Assembly: GCA_009760855.2 (NCBI GenBank)
Contig: WPIO01000102.1
Location: forward strand, 1,118,001-1,182,000
Direction: 5' to 3'
Source of the DNA: Cristatella mucedo
Lineage: Eukaryota; Bryozoa; Phylactolaemata; Cristatellidae
DNA: 64,000 bases
The notes beneath the pieces were generated by a model. It did no database searches and was not told the origin of the DNA. It saw only the letters and a program-made list of their open reading frames with translations. Below, piece after piece: positions 11,401-20,164 of this stretch. Every line of letters begins with the position of its first letter. Within the stretch, counting starts at the first letter, position 1. The position numbers and the translations under genes were made by a program.

Positions 11401-11997
11401 TAAAGGTAGGTTTTTATTGATGGCTATTTCTATTAGTTGATCTTCTATTTCTTTCTCGTTTTTTCTGCCATGTCTTGTTAATTCGATATATAAATTGTTA
11501 TGAAAAACATTTGTCAGGGTGTCAACTATTTTGTTTGCTAAAGTTGTTTCATTATTAAGCAATGCCATTGATATTGGACCATTAAAGCCGCCAGTTATGC
11601 ATATAAGATCGCTACCAAATTCCGCCATATCTTTTATTGTTACATAATGCTGACCAGATGATTTTAGCTCGTTTTTAAATTGTGAATTATATAATATTTG
11701 TATAAGATTTTTGTAACCATTCTGATTTTTTGCCATCAAGCCAAGGTATGGCATTTTCCCATGTGTTGAAAGCTCATGATCTGTTGCCAAAAATGCGTTC
11801 ATGCCAATTATTGGCTTGATTTGATTTTTTTTGCAAGCCAAAGAAAACTCGAAGACTCCAGATAAATTCGCGTCATCCGCTAATCCAATGGAAACGCTGC
11901 TAGTGTTTTTGGCATTATTGATCAGACTTTCTACTGTGCAGAGACTATTTAATATAGAATACTGGCTTCTGGTGCGGAGATGGATAAAATTGTTCAT
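8425..11997 (-). CDS. dnaE: DNA polymerase III alpha subunit
   Basis: This is the replicative polymerase catalytic subunit (about 1190 aa), close to the usual DnaE length. An N-terminal PHP domain begins FIHLRTRSQYSIL; the C-family palm carries GPGRGSGAGS and PDFDIDF, whose Asp residues are catalytic; a helix-hairpin-helix region and a C-terminal OB domain follow. The ORF can be read upstream to 12033, but the ATG at 11997 (MNNFIHLRTRSQYS) matches the normal DnaE N-terminus. It has no Shine-Dalgarno. The gene is solitary and shows no large insertion. Confidence 0.97.
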   Translation of the reverse strand: MNNFIHLRTRSQYSILNSLCTVESLINNAKNTSSVSIGLADDANLSGVFEFSLACKKNQIKPIIGMNAFLATDHELSTHGKMPYLGLMAKNQNGYKNLIQILYNSQFKNELKSSGQHYVTIKDMAEFGSDLICITGGFNGPISMALLNNETTLANKIVDTLTNVFHNNLYIELTRHGRKNEKEIEDQLIEIAINKNLPLVATNDVHFMEKDEFFAYDAMTCIQDGRYINENDRWRLNAEYYLKSPAEMSELFSDIPEAIANTVEIAKRCSFLLTENKPMLPSFAEDENECLNISAKNGLELRLKNIAPELQDTYRARMEYEMGILKQMGFAGYFLIVSDFIKWAKSNNIPVGPGRGSGAGSIIAWCVDITNVDPIKYGLIFERFLNPERVSMPDFDIDFCQTRREEVIEYVKQKYGENRVASIMTFGTLSAKVVLKDVGRVMHLPYAKVDEICKLIPFNPSEPITLAKAIEMDPQLRIAIIEDEEMQQLVDVAMILEGANRHTSTHAAGVVIASKSLLELVPVHKDQNSNIPVVAMNMKNVEKIGLVKFDFLGLKTLSIIQEAVQLVEENSQQKIDIDDINLHDEETFKLLRSLNTKGIFQLDSAIPRETMHQIKVDCIEEIVAITSLNRPGPMSNIPSFIKRKNGQEEITYYHKSIAHTLKETYGIIVYQEQVMQIAQVLSGYSLGGADLLRRAMGKKVPAEMDQQRSIFVEGAKKNNVEPKLAEEIFETVAKFAGYGFNKSHAMAYSIISYQTAYLKAHFKLEFYVAILNADIHNTDKLSETINDIRANKIKITLPDINKSAGKFTINNVDQSILYGLGALKSVGLEASKTIAIIRKDGGPFLDIFDFAERCGKLANKKQTESMIKSGCFDSLHQNRKQLLDSIEIITKYASDGRKSPEESSQASLFDDLLFAPKKPSLIDTKEDFTSAEKRLMEFDAIGLYLASHPLDEYAEQIGKLNMTTADTLDNILPEKKSIDIIMAGVVVRVKQRFGKNNRFAFLHLLDLTGLFEVMVFKDEIITSHREKFEIGQLMVVKISGKKDLEAGTRMIVMDIAAPQDFFSGKVKFDLKPVRSKENDQYDSGFAPISFGGLEDIPIQEEQKIPEQKNMPIAAIYPYFTLYNKPYTIVQIASIGQIKAIDEIVSECQKDPKGITLAAYFEEIKIKQWSMINEQDAALIVKSTALLLHPN

Positions 11998-12640
11998 TTT
12001 AGCAGGCGAATAATCTTGGTCAACAAGAATCAAGAAAAATAAAACACAAGCTTATATTTGCCTTATTTTGCCGATTACATAAGGTTTTTTGATTGTTTGT
12101 GATTGTGTTGTTGATTCTTGTACTTTTGATTGTTGGTCTTACTATGTGGTGTAATTAAAAAAAGTTTAATATTGATTTTTTGTGATTTCCATTTATTGCT
12201 GGTTGTGGTTATAAATGCCACGGCTTATTATTTATTTATATTTTTATGTTAAAAATGTAATCTGTTGTAGGTTCAGGTGCTAAATGGGGTAAATTCTGCA
12301 GCTAGAAATGTTAGAAAAAAGTGCTTTCTGAATGCAAAATTATTTGCCAGCATTGTTTTTCTGACACAAAAGGTCGCTCCATCGGTTTTATGTTGTGGGT
12401 GCAGTTGCGGTTTCTGTGGATGTTAATTCTGTTTATATGAATACCTTCTTTGTAAATTAAGCAAATTGAAATTATAATAGATGTGAGGAGGTGGTCAAAA
12501 TTAACGTTAAGGTATTTTGTAGCAAATATTGCAATCTTGGATAATATTTCATAAAAGATAAAATAGTTATTATAGAGTTGGGGTTGTTGATGGACGGCCT
12601 TAGGGTATAATTGCAGGCTTCAATTAACGCCAAATACAGT
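11998..12640. other. Spacer upstream of dnaE, no gene seen
   Basis: AT-rich DNA between the dnaE start and the degraded region that begins near 12641. It should contain the dnaE promoter on the minus strand. No clear element was found. Confidence 0.4.
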
Positions 12641-13330
12641 AATGGAAAATGAAAACAACATCCCATCGAAATATTACGAGATGCAAAAAAGATTATCTGA
12701 AAACAGCAGAACCAGTGGCGTCGATATCAAGCACAGCCTTAGGTTCTATAATCTCTATTAAAAAGAAATAAGCGACAATACATCTGTCTGCATTCCATGA
12801 GAACGTAAACTGGAGAATCGAGTGAATCTATTTCCCGCTAGATTGCAAAATACGATCAAATAGCATTAAAAGAAGGCAATCTTCTTGTCGATAGAATAAA
12901 TTCTCTTGCAGCATCCTAATCTGCAATATATGTGTTTTATTGGAACTATATTGTTTGCTATTGAATGCAGACTGCTTGATTTATGTTTCGATCTGGAAAA
13001 AGTTAAGAATAGCAATGCTAATGTGAAAATTTATTGCGCTGATATTGTTTGAGCTTTATGTTGGTTGACTGTGTATTTGACTGGTGGGTTCTTTAATAAA
13101 ACATTGATAAAACATTTCGACCACACCTATCTTGTTGCCAATGTTAAGCCATATGTAACTTGATTGCACAATCATATAAAGGCAAAAATGCCAAAATATT
13201 AATCAATATTTGTTCTTTCAATGGTCATGGCGATGCATTGCTTCTAAAATTATATTCATAGACAGAATGGTGAGCCAAGGGGCAGCTAAAATCATAAGGA
13301 CATTATTAGAAAATAAGTTGCGACTTGTTT
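12641..13330 (+). pseudogene. Degraded coding region, unknown product
   Basis: Reading from the ATG at 12641 gives a protein-like segment of 39 codons (starting MENENNIPSKYYEMQKRLSE) that ends at a stop. More protein-like pieces follow in shifting frames: KYDQIALKEGNLLVDRINSL near 12850, CFDLEKVKNSNANVKIYCAD near 12985, and KILINICSFNGHGDALLLK near 13195. Such islands broken by stops and frameshifts look like one decaying gene. I do not recognise the family. No intact start-to-stop frame exists. Confidence 0.4.
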
Positions 13331-13840
13331 ATAGAGTTTATTTTATTGTTTTGATGGATTAAGTTTTGCCAGCAATGCAAATTTATTTTTTGCTTCAGAT
13401 TATTATTGGTGCGTATTGCGTAGCGATGTAATCTTGGTTTACTTTTTTAGATGCCGATTTTAACGAAGCTTCTATATTAAGTGCCAAATTCAATCATCTC
13501 TCTCAATCTTTTGCTAAATTTAATATTTGAAGATCTGTATATAGCTCTAATCACTTCAGTATTTAATTAATGTAATGGACAAGGTTTGATGTTTAAATAA
13601 CGCCTTTAATATGTAAAAAAATAATCTCACTTAGCGGTAGGTTTATATTTAATTGTTTATTTTGCTAGAGCTTTGTAGTATGGGGGCAGATTATTTATTG
13701 TGAGTTGATTTGTATCGATTGTTTTTTTCAAACAATCACAGCATCGGTGAGTAATTATTTGCAAAAATAATATCATATTGGTTGACTTTGTGTTATTTTT
13801 ATGCTAATTATAATTAATTCAATTTTTTATTAATGCTGCC
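13331..13840. other. Spacer with a small hairpin
   Basis: The AT-rich spacer before the hypothetical gene at 13841 contains an 8-bp perfect inverted repeat with a 5-nt loop (GATTGTTT at 13717-13724, AAACAATC at 13730-13737). It might be a terminator remnant or a regulatory hairpin. Nothing else was seen. Confidence 0.35.
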
Positions 13841-14968
13841 ATGAACCCATCTGAAAATACCCCATTGTCATCAGCTGAAAATCCCACATCATCTACGCAA
13901 CAAGATGCATCTTTAGTACCTGATTATGTAGAGACAAATGCAGAGTTGCGGCAATCATTAAACAATAATGGCGATTGCAGCCGCTACATTTTAATTAATG
14001 GTGCTATTATTTTAACTCAAGCCTCTACTTTGGCGGCGGGTTTTTTTATCGATTCAGTCGCATCAGTCTTAGTTGGCAGTGCCGCTGATGTTGCTAGTTT
14101 TGTTTCTAGTTTTAGACACGTATGGAGGTATGAAGGTATAAATTTTAGGCATCATGGGGAGTTCGATCAAATTTTATACAGTCAAACTTTGGCAAATGCT
14201 AGCCGAAATGCCGCACCAATCACATTGAGTTCGATTATGAGAATGATGCGATTTAATGCTGCGATTGAATTAAGAACGACCGAAGCTGCGGCCTCAAGAT
14301 CTAGATCAAGACGGGAGCAGAATACGATCGTATCAACAAATAGCCAAAATCCACGTCCAGATTCAGGTACGATTGTTGCTAACAATAACAGCCTTGCTGC
14401 ACCAGAAAGTCCAGCAAGCAGAGAAATACGCCTTCGAAACAATAGTAGATATGGTGCTAATGGTGTTTGTGGTTCGATGGCATGTATAGGGAGCAGGTTA
14501 GGTTTTAGCATCTATTACAATAACAGCGATAGTATAATTGGCGGTGCAGGAATGATGATAGTGAGTACTGTTTTTTCTATTATGGCAATCGTGGGGATGG
14601 TGACGTGGCTTGTAAGTCAAGTTTTGATCGATCGGAACAATAGATCAAATAGATCTAGAGCTAATATTGAAAGCGCCGGTAATATTTTGATCCCAGTGCG
14701 TGATAATGGTGTTCATGCACGTGCCGAGGTTGAAAGTTTAGCTTTGGTGCCGCTATCAGGCAATGCTCATGGGGTAGATAACCAAGATAGTTTGTTGGCT
14801 CCGATACCTGATGGCATAAGTACAGCTGCCGATGTTAGAGCCGGTGTGACTAGGTTGAATCGCGATGGTGTGGCAATTTTATCACCAGCAGCAGAACTAT
14901 CTGTCCATCGGCAATTGCCATCTATTGCTGCAACTACAGAAAATGAGATTGCAACCAGCAGACTTTAA
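13841..14968 (+). CDS. Hypothetical membrane protein, Ser/Asn-rich
   Basis: I do not recognise this 375-aa protein. It has a polar N-terminus (Ser/Thr/Asn/Gln), a hydrophobic stretch at about residues 47-86, an Arg/Asn/Ser-rich middle (SRSRSRREQN near 152), and a second hydrophobic block at about 232-263 (GAGMMIVSTVFSIMAIVGMVTWL). The C-terminal 110 residues are hydrophilic. Two hydrophobic blocks with disordered flanks would suit an envelope or secreted host-membrane protein, but that is inference. Base composition is less AT-rich than the spacers around it, which supports a real gene. The ATG at 13841 lacks a Shine-Dalgarno. Degraded DNA lies upstream and RNase T2 downstream. Confidence 0.65.
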   Translation: MNPSENTPLSSAENPTSSTQQDASLVPDYVETNAELRQSLNNNGDCSRYILINGAIILTQASTLAAGFFIDSVASVLVGSAADVASFVSSFRHVWRYEGINFRHHGEFDQILYSQTLANASRNAAPITLSSIMRMMRFNAAIELRTTEAAASRSRSRREQNTIVSTNSQNPRPDSGTIVANNNSLAAPESPASREIRLRNNSRYGANGVCGSMACIGSRLGFSIYYNNSDSIIGGAGMMIVSTVFSIMAIVGMVTWLVSQVLIDRNNRSNRSRANIESAGNILIPVRDNGVHARAEVESLALVPLSGNAHGVDNQDSLLAPIPDGISTAADVRAGVTRLNRDGVAILSPAAELSVHRQLPSIAATTENEIATSRL

Positions 14969-15613
14969 TTGCATCAGAAGAAAGAATTTATAAGGAATTT
15001 TTATTTTTGCATCGGGCACAAATCTCAATAAATTCTAACTACCTATCACATAGATTGTGGCTAAAAACGAAATAGATTAAACTCTGGAAAAATAACACTT
15101 ACTAGAACTAGTTGCAGATAAAAACATCAAGAACATTACATGCAGAATTTTGTATTATGGCAGTTTGATTTAGGAGGCTTATTTTTTCTTTTGCAGCTTT
15201 TGGTTTTATCAATAGCGCCGATTTATTGATTATATTGGATAAAATTTTAATTAATTATGTGGAAATTTAGGCATGATTGATGGTTTTATTTTTGATAATT
15301 ATAATCCATTATTAATTAATGTTTTTTATTTGTCTTAAATATAATATCAAAAATCCATTATTACTATAAATGGTTTTAATTTACCAAGTATGGCATTAAA
15401 AAATTTACATGGCTTTAATATTGGTGGGCAGTTATTGTCGCAGCAATTATCAGTTGATAAAAATAAGACCTATAAGTAAAATGCATGCTTTTAAATTTTT
15501 TGACTATAATTTTTCCAATTAATCAGCAATTGCTTTCATTAATAAAATTATAATTTTTCTCTTGCAAACAAAAACATCCTAAAAGTCCTTTTGTTTAAAT
15601 TATTTTTATCTCT
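14969..15613. other. AT-rich spacer, no gene seen
   Basis: About 645 bp between the hypothetical membrane protein and the RNase T2 gene. Stops occur in all frames, and no repeat or strong hairpin was recognised. Confidence 0.5.
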
Positions 15614-16462
15614 ATGGTTTTTTCATTGTGCAAAAATGCATCTCTAAACAGCTTCATTTATTTGAAATTGGCTTTAAAAAATGCTTTATTTGTTTTGTTG
15701 GTGCTTGTGGCCTTTAATTTTTCTTTTGCAGAAAAAATAGCAATTGCCGAGCAAAATTGTATAACTCAAAAACAGACAGGCAGTGGCGATGTTGTTGGGA
15801 ATTTTGATTTTTACATTTTTTCTCTTGCTTGGTACCCTACTTTTTGTTTAGAAAGCTCCAATCCCGCAGATCAGCCCTGTTCTGTTTTTTTGGCTTCAAA
15901 TGATAATTTTTTAATGAAAAATTTTGGCGTACATGGTCTATGGCCACAATACGGAGATGGCAAATCTGGAACTTGCCTTATTTCGAAAAATTATCCAGAG
16001 CAATGCATAAATAGTCCTGGTTGCAGCTCCTCTAGTTCTTGTAATTTGAATATTTCTCAATTTCAACCATCAGTATATAAAAAATCTCAGTCTATAATAC
16101 AGACAGCATTAATGATTCATGAATGGCCTAAACATGGCACCTGCTCTGGCTACAATCAAAACGATTATTTTGCTAAAATCAATCAACTTCAGGAACAATA
16201 TGGTAAAATGCCTGACTCTATTTTGCAAAATATTTCTGGCACAATTTCATATAGTCAGATAAAATCTTTCTATCAAAATGCTCTGGTTATTTGCTCTAAT
16301 TCAGGCAGTAAGCAGTATCTATCAGAGATTAGAATGATCTTGCGGAAAGATTTTACTATAGTTCCTCTGGCAGAATCAACGGATATCAAAACCAACGAAT
16401 GTAGCCAATTAAAGCCTATTTACCTATTAAAGCCCAGTAAATCTGCGATTAAAAATAATTAA
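15614..16462 (+). CDS. Secreted ribonuclease T2 family protein
   Basis: This 282-aa protein carries both conserved active-site segments of RNase T2: CAS I as VHGLWPQ (His107) and CAS II as HEWPKHGTC (His169, Glu170, Lys173, His174). T2 enzymes cut single-stranded RNA through a 2',3'-cyclic phosphate in the periplasm, the medium or a vacuole. A hydrophobic N-terminal segment (residues 20-38) ending near SFA-EK looks like a signal peptide. Many Cys residues in the mature part fit the disulfide-rich T2 fold. In a host-associated bacterium it could scavenge nucleotides or attack host RNA; the sequence does not decide. It stands alone upstream of a peroxiredoxin. Confidence 0.9.
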   Translation: MVFSLCKNASLNSFIYLKLALKNALFVLLVLVAFNFSFAEKIAIAEQNCITQKQTGSGDVVGNFDFYIFSLAWYPTFCLESSNPADQPCSVFLASNDNFLMKNFGVHGLWPQYGDGKSGTCLISKNYPEQCINSPGCSSSSSCNLNISQFQPSVYKKSQSIIQTALMIHEWPKHGTCSGYNQNDYFAKINQLQEQYGKMPDSILQNISGTISYSQIKSFYQNALVICSNSGSKQYLSEIRMILRKDFTIVPLAESTDIKTNECSQLKPIYLLKPSKSAIKNN

Positions 16463-16843
16463 GATTTTTTATTTCTGCGTATTTCAAGTGGTCAATTTGT
16501 TGCAAAAAATTGTAAATTAATAGCATATGTATAATATTTCTCGCAAGATTGCTAGATCTGTTATTTATTGCTGATTTTGATTGATGTGAGTTATATTGAT
16601 AAAATTTAATTATCGCACAAATAAATTTGGCACATCGCTATTGGCATTGCAGGCTACATTTTAGTTGTTAAGAATTTTTGCAGTTAATTGTGTGTGGCGG
16701 ATGTTTTTTGGTGCAAGATTGCGCTATTTTCATCAATCGCTGAAATTTATTTATGTGAATTATTTTGATAAAATGTCTTGATAATAAAGTATTAGGTTTA
16801 AACCAGTGGCTTGTTAATTGGTTTATAATTTATCTTTTTCTTT
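16463..16843. other. Spacer between RNase T2 and peroxiredoxin genes
   Basis: This 380 bp AT-rich spacer must carry the peroxiredoxin promoter, but no consensus pair stands out. No gene was seen. Confidence 0.4.
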
Positions 16844-17380
16844 ATGCTTTCAGTCGGAGAACTCCTTCCTGCTTTTTCTTTAAATTCTGTTGTTGCTTTA
16901 GATGCTCCAGATAAGGCATTTAAGGCACTAAATAACCAGTCTTTTCCTCAAAAATGGCTAGTGATTTTTGCATGGCCAAAAGATTTTACTTTTGTGTGCC
17001 CAACAGAAATAGCTGGTTTTGGCGATCTTGACTCGGAGTTTAAAAAATGCAATGCTCAACTTTTGGGTGTTAGTACGGATAGTGAATTTGTGCACCTTGC
17101 TTGGAGACAGCACAACCCAATGTTGAGGGATTTGCCATTTCCAATGATGTCAGATATGTCTCATGCATTTTGCTCTGCTCTTGGTATTTTAAAGGCAGAT
17201 GCCGGAATCGCTCAAAGAGCAACTTTTATTGTAGATCCTGAGGGTGCAATTCGTTTTGCTTCCATGACGGACATTAAAGTAGGAAGAAATCCTGATGAAG
17301 TTTTAAGAGTTCTTCAGGCATTGCAAACAGATGAACTTGTTCCTTGTAGCTGGAAACCTGGTCAAAAGACTTTATCTTAG
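16844..17380 (+). CDS. 2-Cys peroxiredoxin (AhpC/TSA family)
   Basis: This 178-aa thiol peroxidase reduces H2O2, organic peroxides or peroxynitrite. The peroxidatic Cys52 sits in DFTFVCPTEIAGF, the Pro-x-x-x-Thr/Ser-x-x-Cys type site, and the resolving Cys168 lies in VPCSWKPGQKTL near the end, as in typical AhpC-like 2-Cys enzymes. The Arg after the core (GIAQRATFIVDPEG) is also present. No ahpF or ahpD neighbour is visible, so the reductant is unknown. The ATG at 16844 has no Shine-Dalgarno. A terminator-like hairpin follows at 17434. Confidence 0.93.
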   Translation: MLSVGELLPAFSLNSVVALDAPDKAFKALNNQSFPQKWLVIFAWPKDFTFVCPTEIAGFGDLDSEFKKCNAQLLGVSTDSEFVHLAWRQHNPMLRDLPFPMMSDMSHAFCSALGILKADAGIAQRATFIVDPEGAIRFASMTDIKVGRNPDEVLRVLQALQTDELVPCSWKPGQKTLS

Positions 17381-17433
17381 CAAGCGAAGCTTGACATCTC
17401 TGGTCTATCATGGCTGGAAAATTTAATGAAAAG

Positions 17434-17459
17434 TAGGCAACAGGTTTTGTTGCTGCCTA
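17434..17459 (+). terminator. Probable terminator of the peroxiredoxin gene
   Basis: TAGGCA pairs with TGCCTA, and further inner pairs form around a T-rich loop (ACA with TGT). The hairpin starts about 50 bp after the stop codon and is followed by AATATTTTTCC. The stem is imperfect, so the call is moderate. Confidence 0.5.
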
Positions 17460-17799
17460 TAATATTTTTCCATTAATAAATAACAATAGTATTATTTTTA
17501 TTCTTGTTGTTTTTGAATTATATCATAAAATTTCTAAATTTTAGCAAGCAATATCTTTATGATATGATCAATCCAGATGTTGTTTGAGTTTATGTATCCG
17601 AATTACACACTATAGATAGGCAATTTTGCTTGTCAATTCTCTCTATTTTTTTGTTACAATTCCTTCAAAGAATGGTAAATTTTTGTACTATTAGGCCTAT
17701 TTTTTGTTAGTTCTAATATTACTTTATTAAATCCATAGTAGCTGATTAATCTGCCATTTTAATCTTCAAATATCCCAGTTATAGTAAAATATTACAACA

Positions 17800-18660
17800 C
17801 AATGTTGCTTTGCATTGTTGCTTCTTCTAAAGTAAGCAGTTCTGACTGCAAATTCTTGCATTTGGTGGTTTGCTGTATTAACCATATAGCATTAGGCAAT
17901 AATTTTTGGCGGCCTGCTGGCACTCTAATTTTTTGCCATTTGCTATAAGTGAAGCCTTTGCGTGTGGATTGGCTGAGACATTATTCTTGAGAATTGATGC
18001 GGACTTTGTTGTAGATCTTGGTTCTTTTTTATACTTTGCTGCTCCAATCGCAATTTTTCCTGCTCCCATTTGTCAAAACTAATTTCCAATGTTGCCATCA
18101 AATTTTATTTCTTCCGTGATATTATAATTTTTATTAGCCCATTGCATTAATATTGTGTGGTTTTTCAGATAGTAATCCATGGTATTTTTCAAATAATCAA
18201 TAAATCACTGCCAGTTATTTTTGATGTGTCTTAGGTTGTTTGTATGTTTTATTCCCTCCTTACTTTATTTTTTTGCTCAAATTTTGTATTAACGGCCGTT
18301 ACCAATCAAAACATCATCTTTAGTTTCTGTTAAATTTTTATCTGTTGTCATTTTGCAATGCGATTGCGCATATTCATTAAAATTCTCATACAATCTTCTC
18401 ACTTACACTTGCGGTATTGAATCTTTCTAAGATATCCGTAAAAACATTCATCATGTATGATATTTAATTCCACCATTGAGTGTATTTCGTGCTTTATCTG
18501 GCAGTGATTGCAATGCTCTGTAGTCGCAATTTCTTCTAGTGATTTCTCTCTTGCATTTGAAGGTTTTTGGCCGTGTGACTCATATGCTTGTTTGGTGTAT
18601 ATGATTGACGCACATTTTGATCACCAGATTGCCCAGAAGGATTTTTTTCTTTCAGTGTAG
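17800..18660 (-). pseudogene. Frameshifted degraded gene, unknown product
   Basis: On the minus strand several protein-like segments lie in order but in different frames: KARNTLNGGIKYHT and MNVFTDILERFNTASVSEKI (about 18440-18540), YENFNEYAQSHCKMTTDKN (about 18350-18400), YLKNTMDYYLKNHTILMQWA (about 18140-18210) and FDKWEQEKLRLEQQSIKKNQ (about 18010-18075). A 63-codon ORF at 17878-18069 overlaps the last in another frame. Frameshifts and stops separate the pieces, so this is probably one decayed gene of about 250 codons or more. The family is not recognised; the last piece looks like a coiled coil. Confidence 0.45.
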
Positions 18661-19118
18661 TATTTTGTGGCCAATAATTGATCGTATTATGTTACATTGA
18701 AGTAAATAATTTTCGATATATTTTAACTTGATATTAATTGATAATTATTAAAAAAGAAAAATCAAATTTTTGCATTATCGGCAAAAATACAACTATAAAA
18801 ATTATTAATAATGAATAAAATCTTAGCAATAATTTTTCTTTCAAATCAGCGCTATTGGTTTGAGATGGGAAGGATAATGTTTTACATAATAACATATCGT
18901 GCAATATTTATTGCATAAATAACAAGATTTTTCGGCTTAAATGATTCAATATTGTTGTTTTTTTGCTATCTTAAACGATAAATAATATTTTAAATTTTTG
19001 CACCTACTGGAATCATGTTTGTTTTATTTTCGATCTATGTGAGTAATGATCTATTAAAATAGCTTTTCAGTAGCGATAAACACCGTGAGATCTTTGATTG
19101 ATAAAATCTGATTGAGGG
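18661..19118. other. AT-rich spacer, no gene seen
   Basis: Low-complexity AT-rich DNA between the degraded gene and fdxA. No structure was recognised. Confidence 0.45.
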
Positions 19119-19466
19119 TTATTTTTTGCGCAATGGGGTGGATTTTCCTGGATTTGAACTTAAAAGATGCAATTTATTTTCTATTTTTTTGTATTCTTCG
19201 GCATCTTTCGGTGGCTCAAGCAATTCCGTTATAACGGGCCAAATGGCAGAATATTTATGATTTAGCTCCATAACATCAATTAGATCAGGACTTTCTGGCA
19301 CTATAGCGCCAATGGGGCACTCTGGCTCACAAACTCCGCAGTCTATGCACACTGCAGGATCTATAACCAACATATTCTCTCCTTCGTGAAAGCAATCCAC
19401 GGGGCAAACAACAACGCAGTCCGTATATTTACACTTAATGCACTTTTCCGTGACTAGGTAGGTCAT
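19119..19466 (-). CDS. fdxA: 7Fe ferredoxin
   Basis: This 115-aa electron carrier has two cluster-binding motifs: an N-terminal C9-x2-C12-x4-C17-x3-C21-P set and a second [12 protein letters not shown] motif. That spacing, with [15 protein letters not shown], is typical of FdxA-type [3Fe-4S][4Fe-4S] ferredoxins of alphaproteobacteria. The redox partner is unknown. The start codon overlaps the ccmC stop by an ATGA junction, so the two genes form one transcription unit with translational coupling. This suggests reinitiation, which needs no Shine-Dalgarno. Confidence 0.95.
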   Translation of the reverse strand: MTYLVTEKCIKCKYTDCVVVCPVDCFHEGENMLVIDPAVCIDCGVCEPECPIGAIVPESPDLIDVMELNHKYSAIWPVITELLEPPKDAEEYKKIENKLHLLSSNPGKSTPLRKK

Positions 19467-20164
19467 ATTTTTCTTTTTTCAAGCTTGTTTTCCATTAAAG
19501 ATGTTGCAATGGCAAGCAAAACCAGCAATAAATATAGTGTCATGCAGGCTAGTGTCATAATTAATAAGGGCCACAAAAATGCCGCATCTATGGCAATCCC
19601 AGATGAAGTTATAAAGCTAGAAGGCTGATGAAGGGTGTTAAAGTATTGAGTTGATAGTTTAATGATTGGCAGATTTACCAAGCCAAACAATGCAATTGCT
19701 GCCAATATTTTATCTAGATTGGGGTGGTTTTTTAACGAGTTGCAAACGCCAATATAGGATATATAGGTTAGCATTAGAACAAACATAGATGTTAATCTGG
19801 CGTCCCAAACCCAGTAAGTTCCCCAAATTGGCTTGCCCCACATGGAGCCAGTGAATAAAGAAAGTCCGCAAAAAACCGCACCTATTTTGGCAGATTCTAT
19901 AGCAAAAAACTTCACAACCACATTGGAGTAAACAAAAGAAACCATGCCACACAGTCCAACTATACCAAAAATCATCATTGCCATCCAGCTTGATGGAACA
20001 TGGATATACATAAGTTTTACCATTTCCAGTTGTTGATAGTCGTAATCTGAAAGATAGACCAAATATCCACCAATCGCAAAAAGACTAACGCACGCCGAAG
20101 CTAAAACAGACCAATGCTTACTTGCCAAGCCAACGATGTAGCTTGGCTTTAGGGAAAAAACCAT
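19463..20164 (-). CDS. ccmC: Heme exporter / cytochrome c maturation protein CcmC
   Basis: This polytopic inner-membrane protein (233 aa from the ATG at 20164) hands heme to CcmE for cytochrome c maturation. It has six hydrophobic segments and the Trp-rich heme-handling signature [12 protein letters not shown] in the middle, with flanking His in MYIHVPSSW and FNTLHQPSS. The ORF could extend to a GTG at 20218, but the ATG gives a normal CcmC start. Other ccm genes are not in the window. The fdxA start overlaps its stop. Confidence 0.93.
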   Translation of the reverse strand: MVFSLKPSYIVGLASKHWSVLASACVSLFAIGGYLVYLSDYDYQQLEMVKLMYIHVPSSWMAMMIFGIVGLCGMVSFVYSNVVVKFFAIESAKIGAVFCGLSLFTGSMWGKPIWGTYWVWDARLTSMFVLMLTYISYIGVCNSLKNHPNLDKILAAIALFGLVNLPIIKLSTQYFNTLHQPSSFITSSGIAIDAAFLWPLLIMTLACMTLYLLLVLLAIATSLMENKLEKRKI

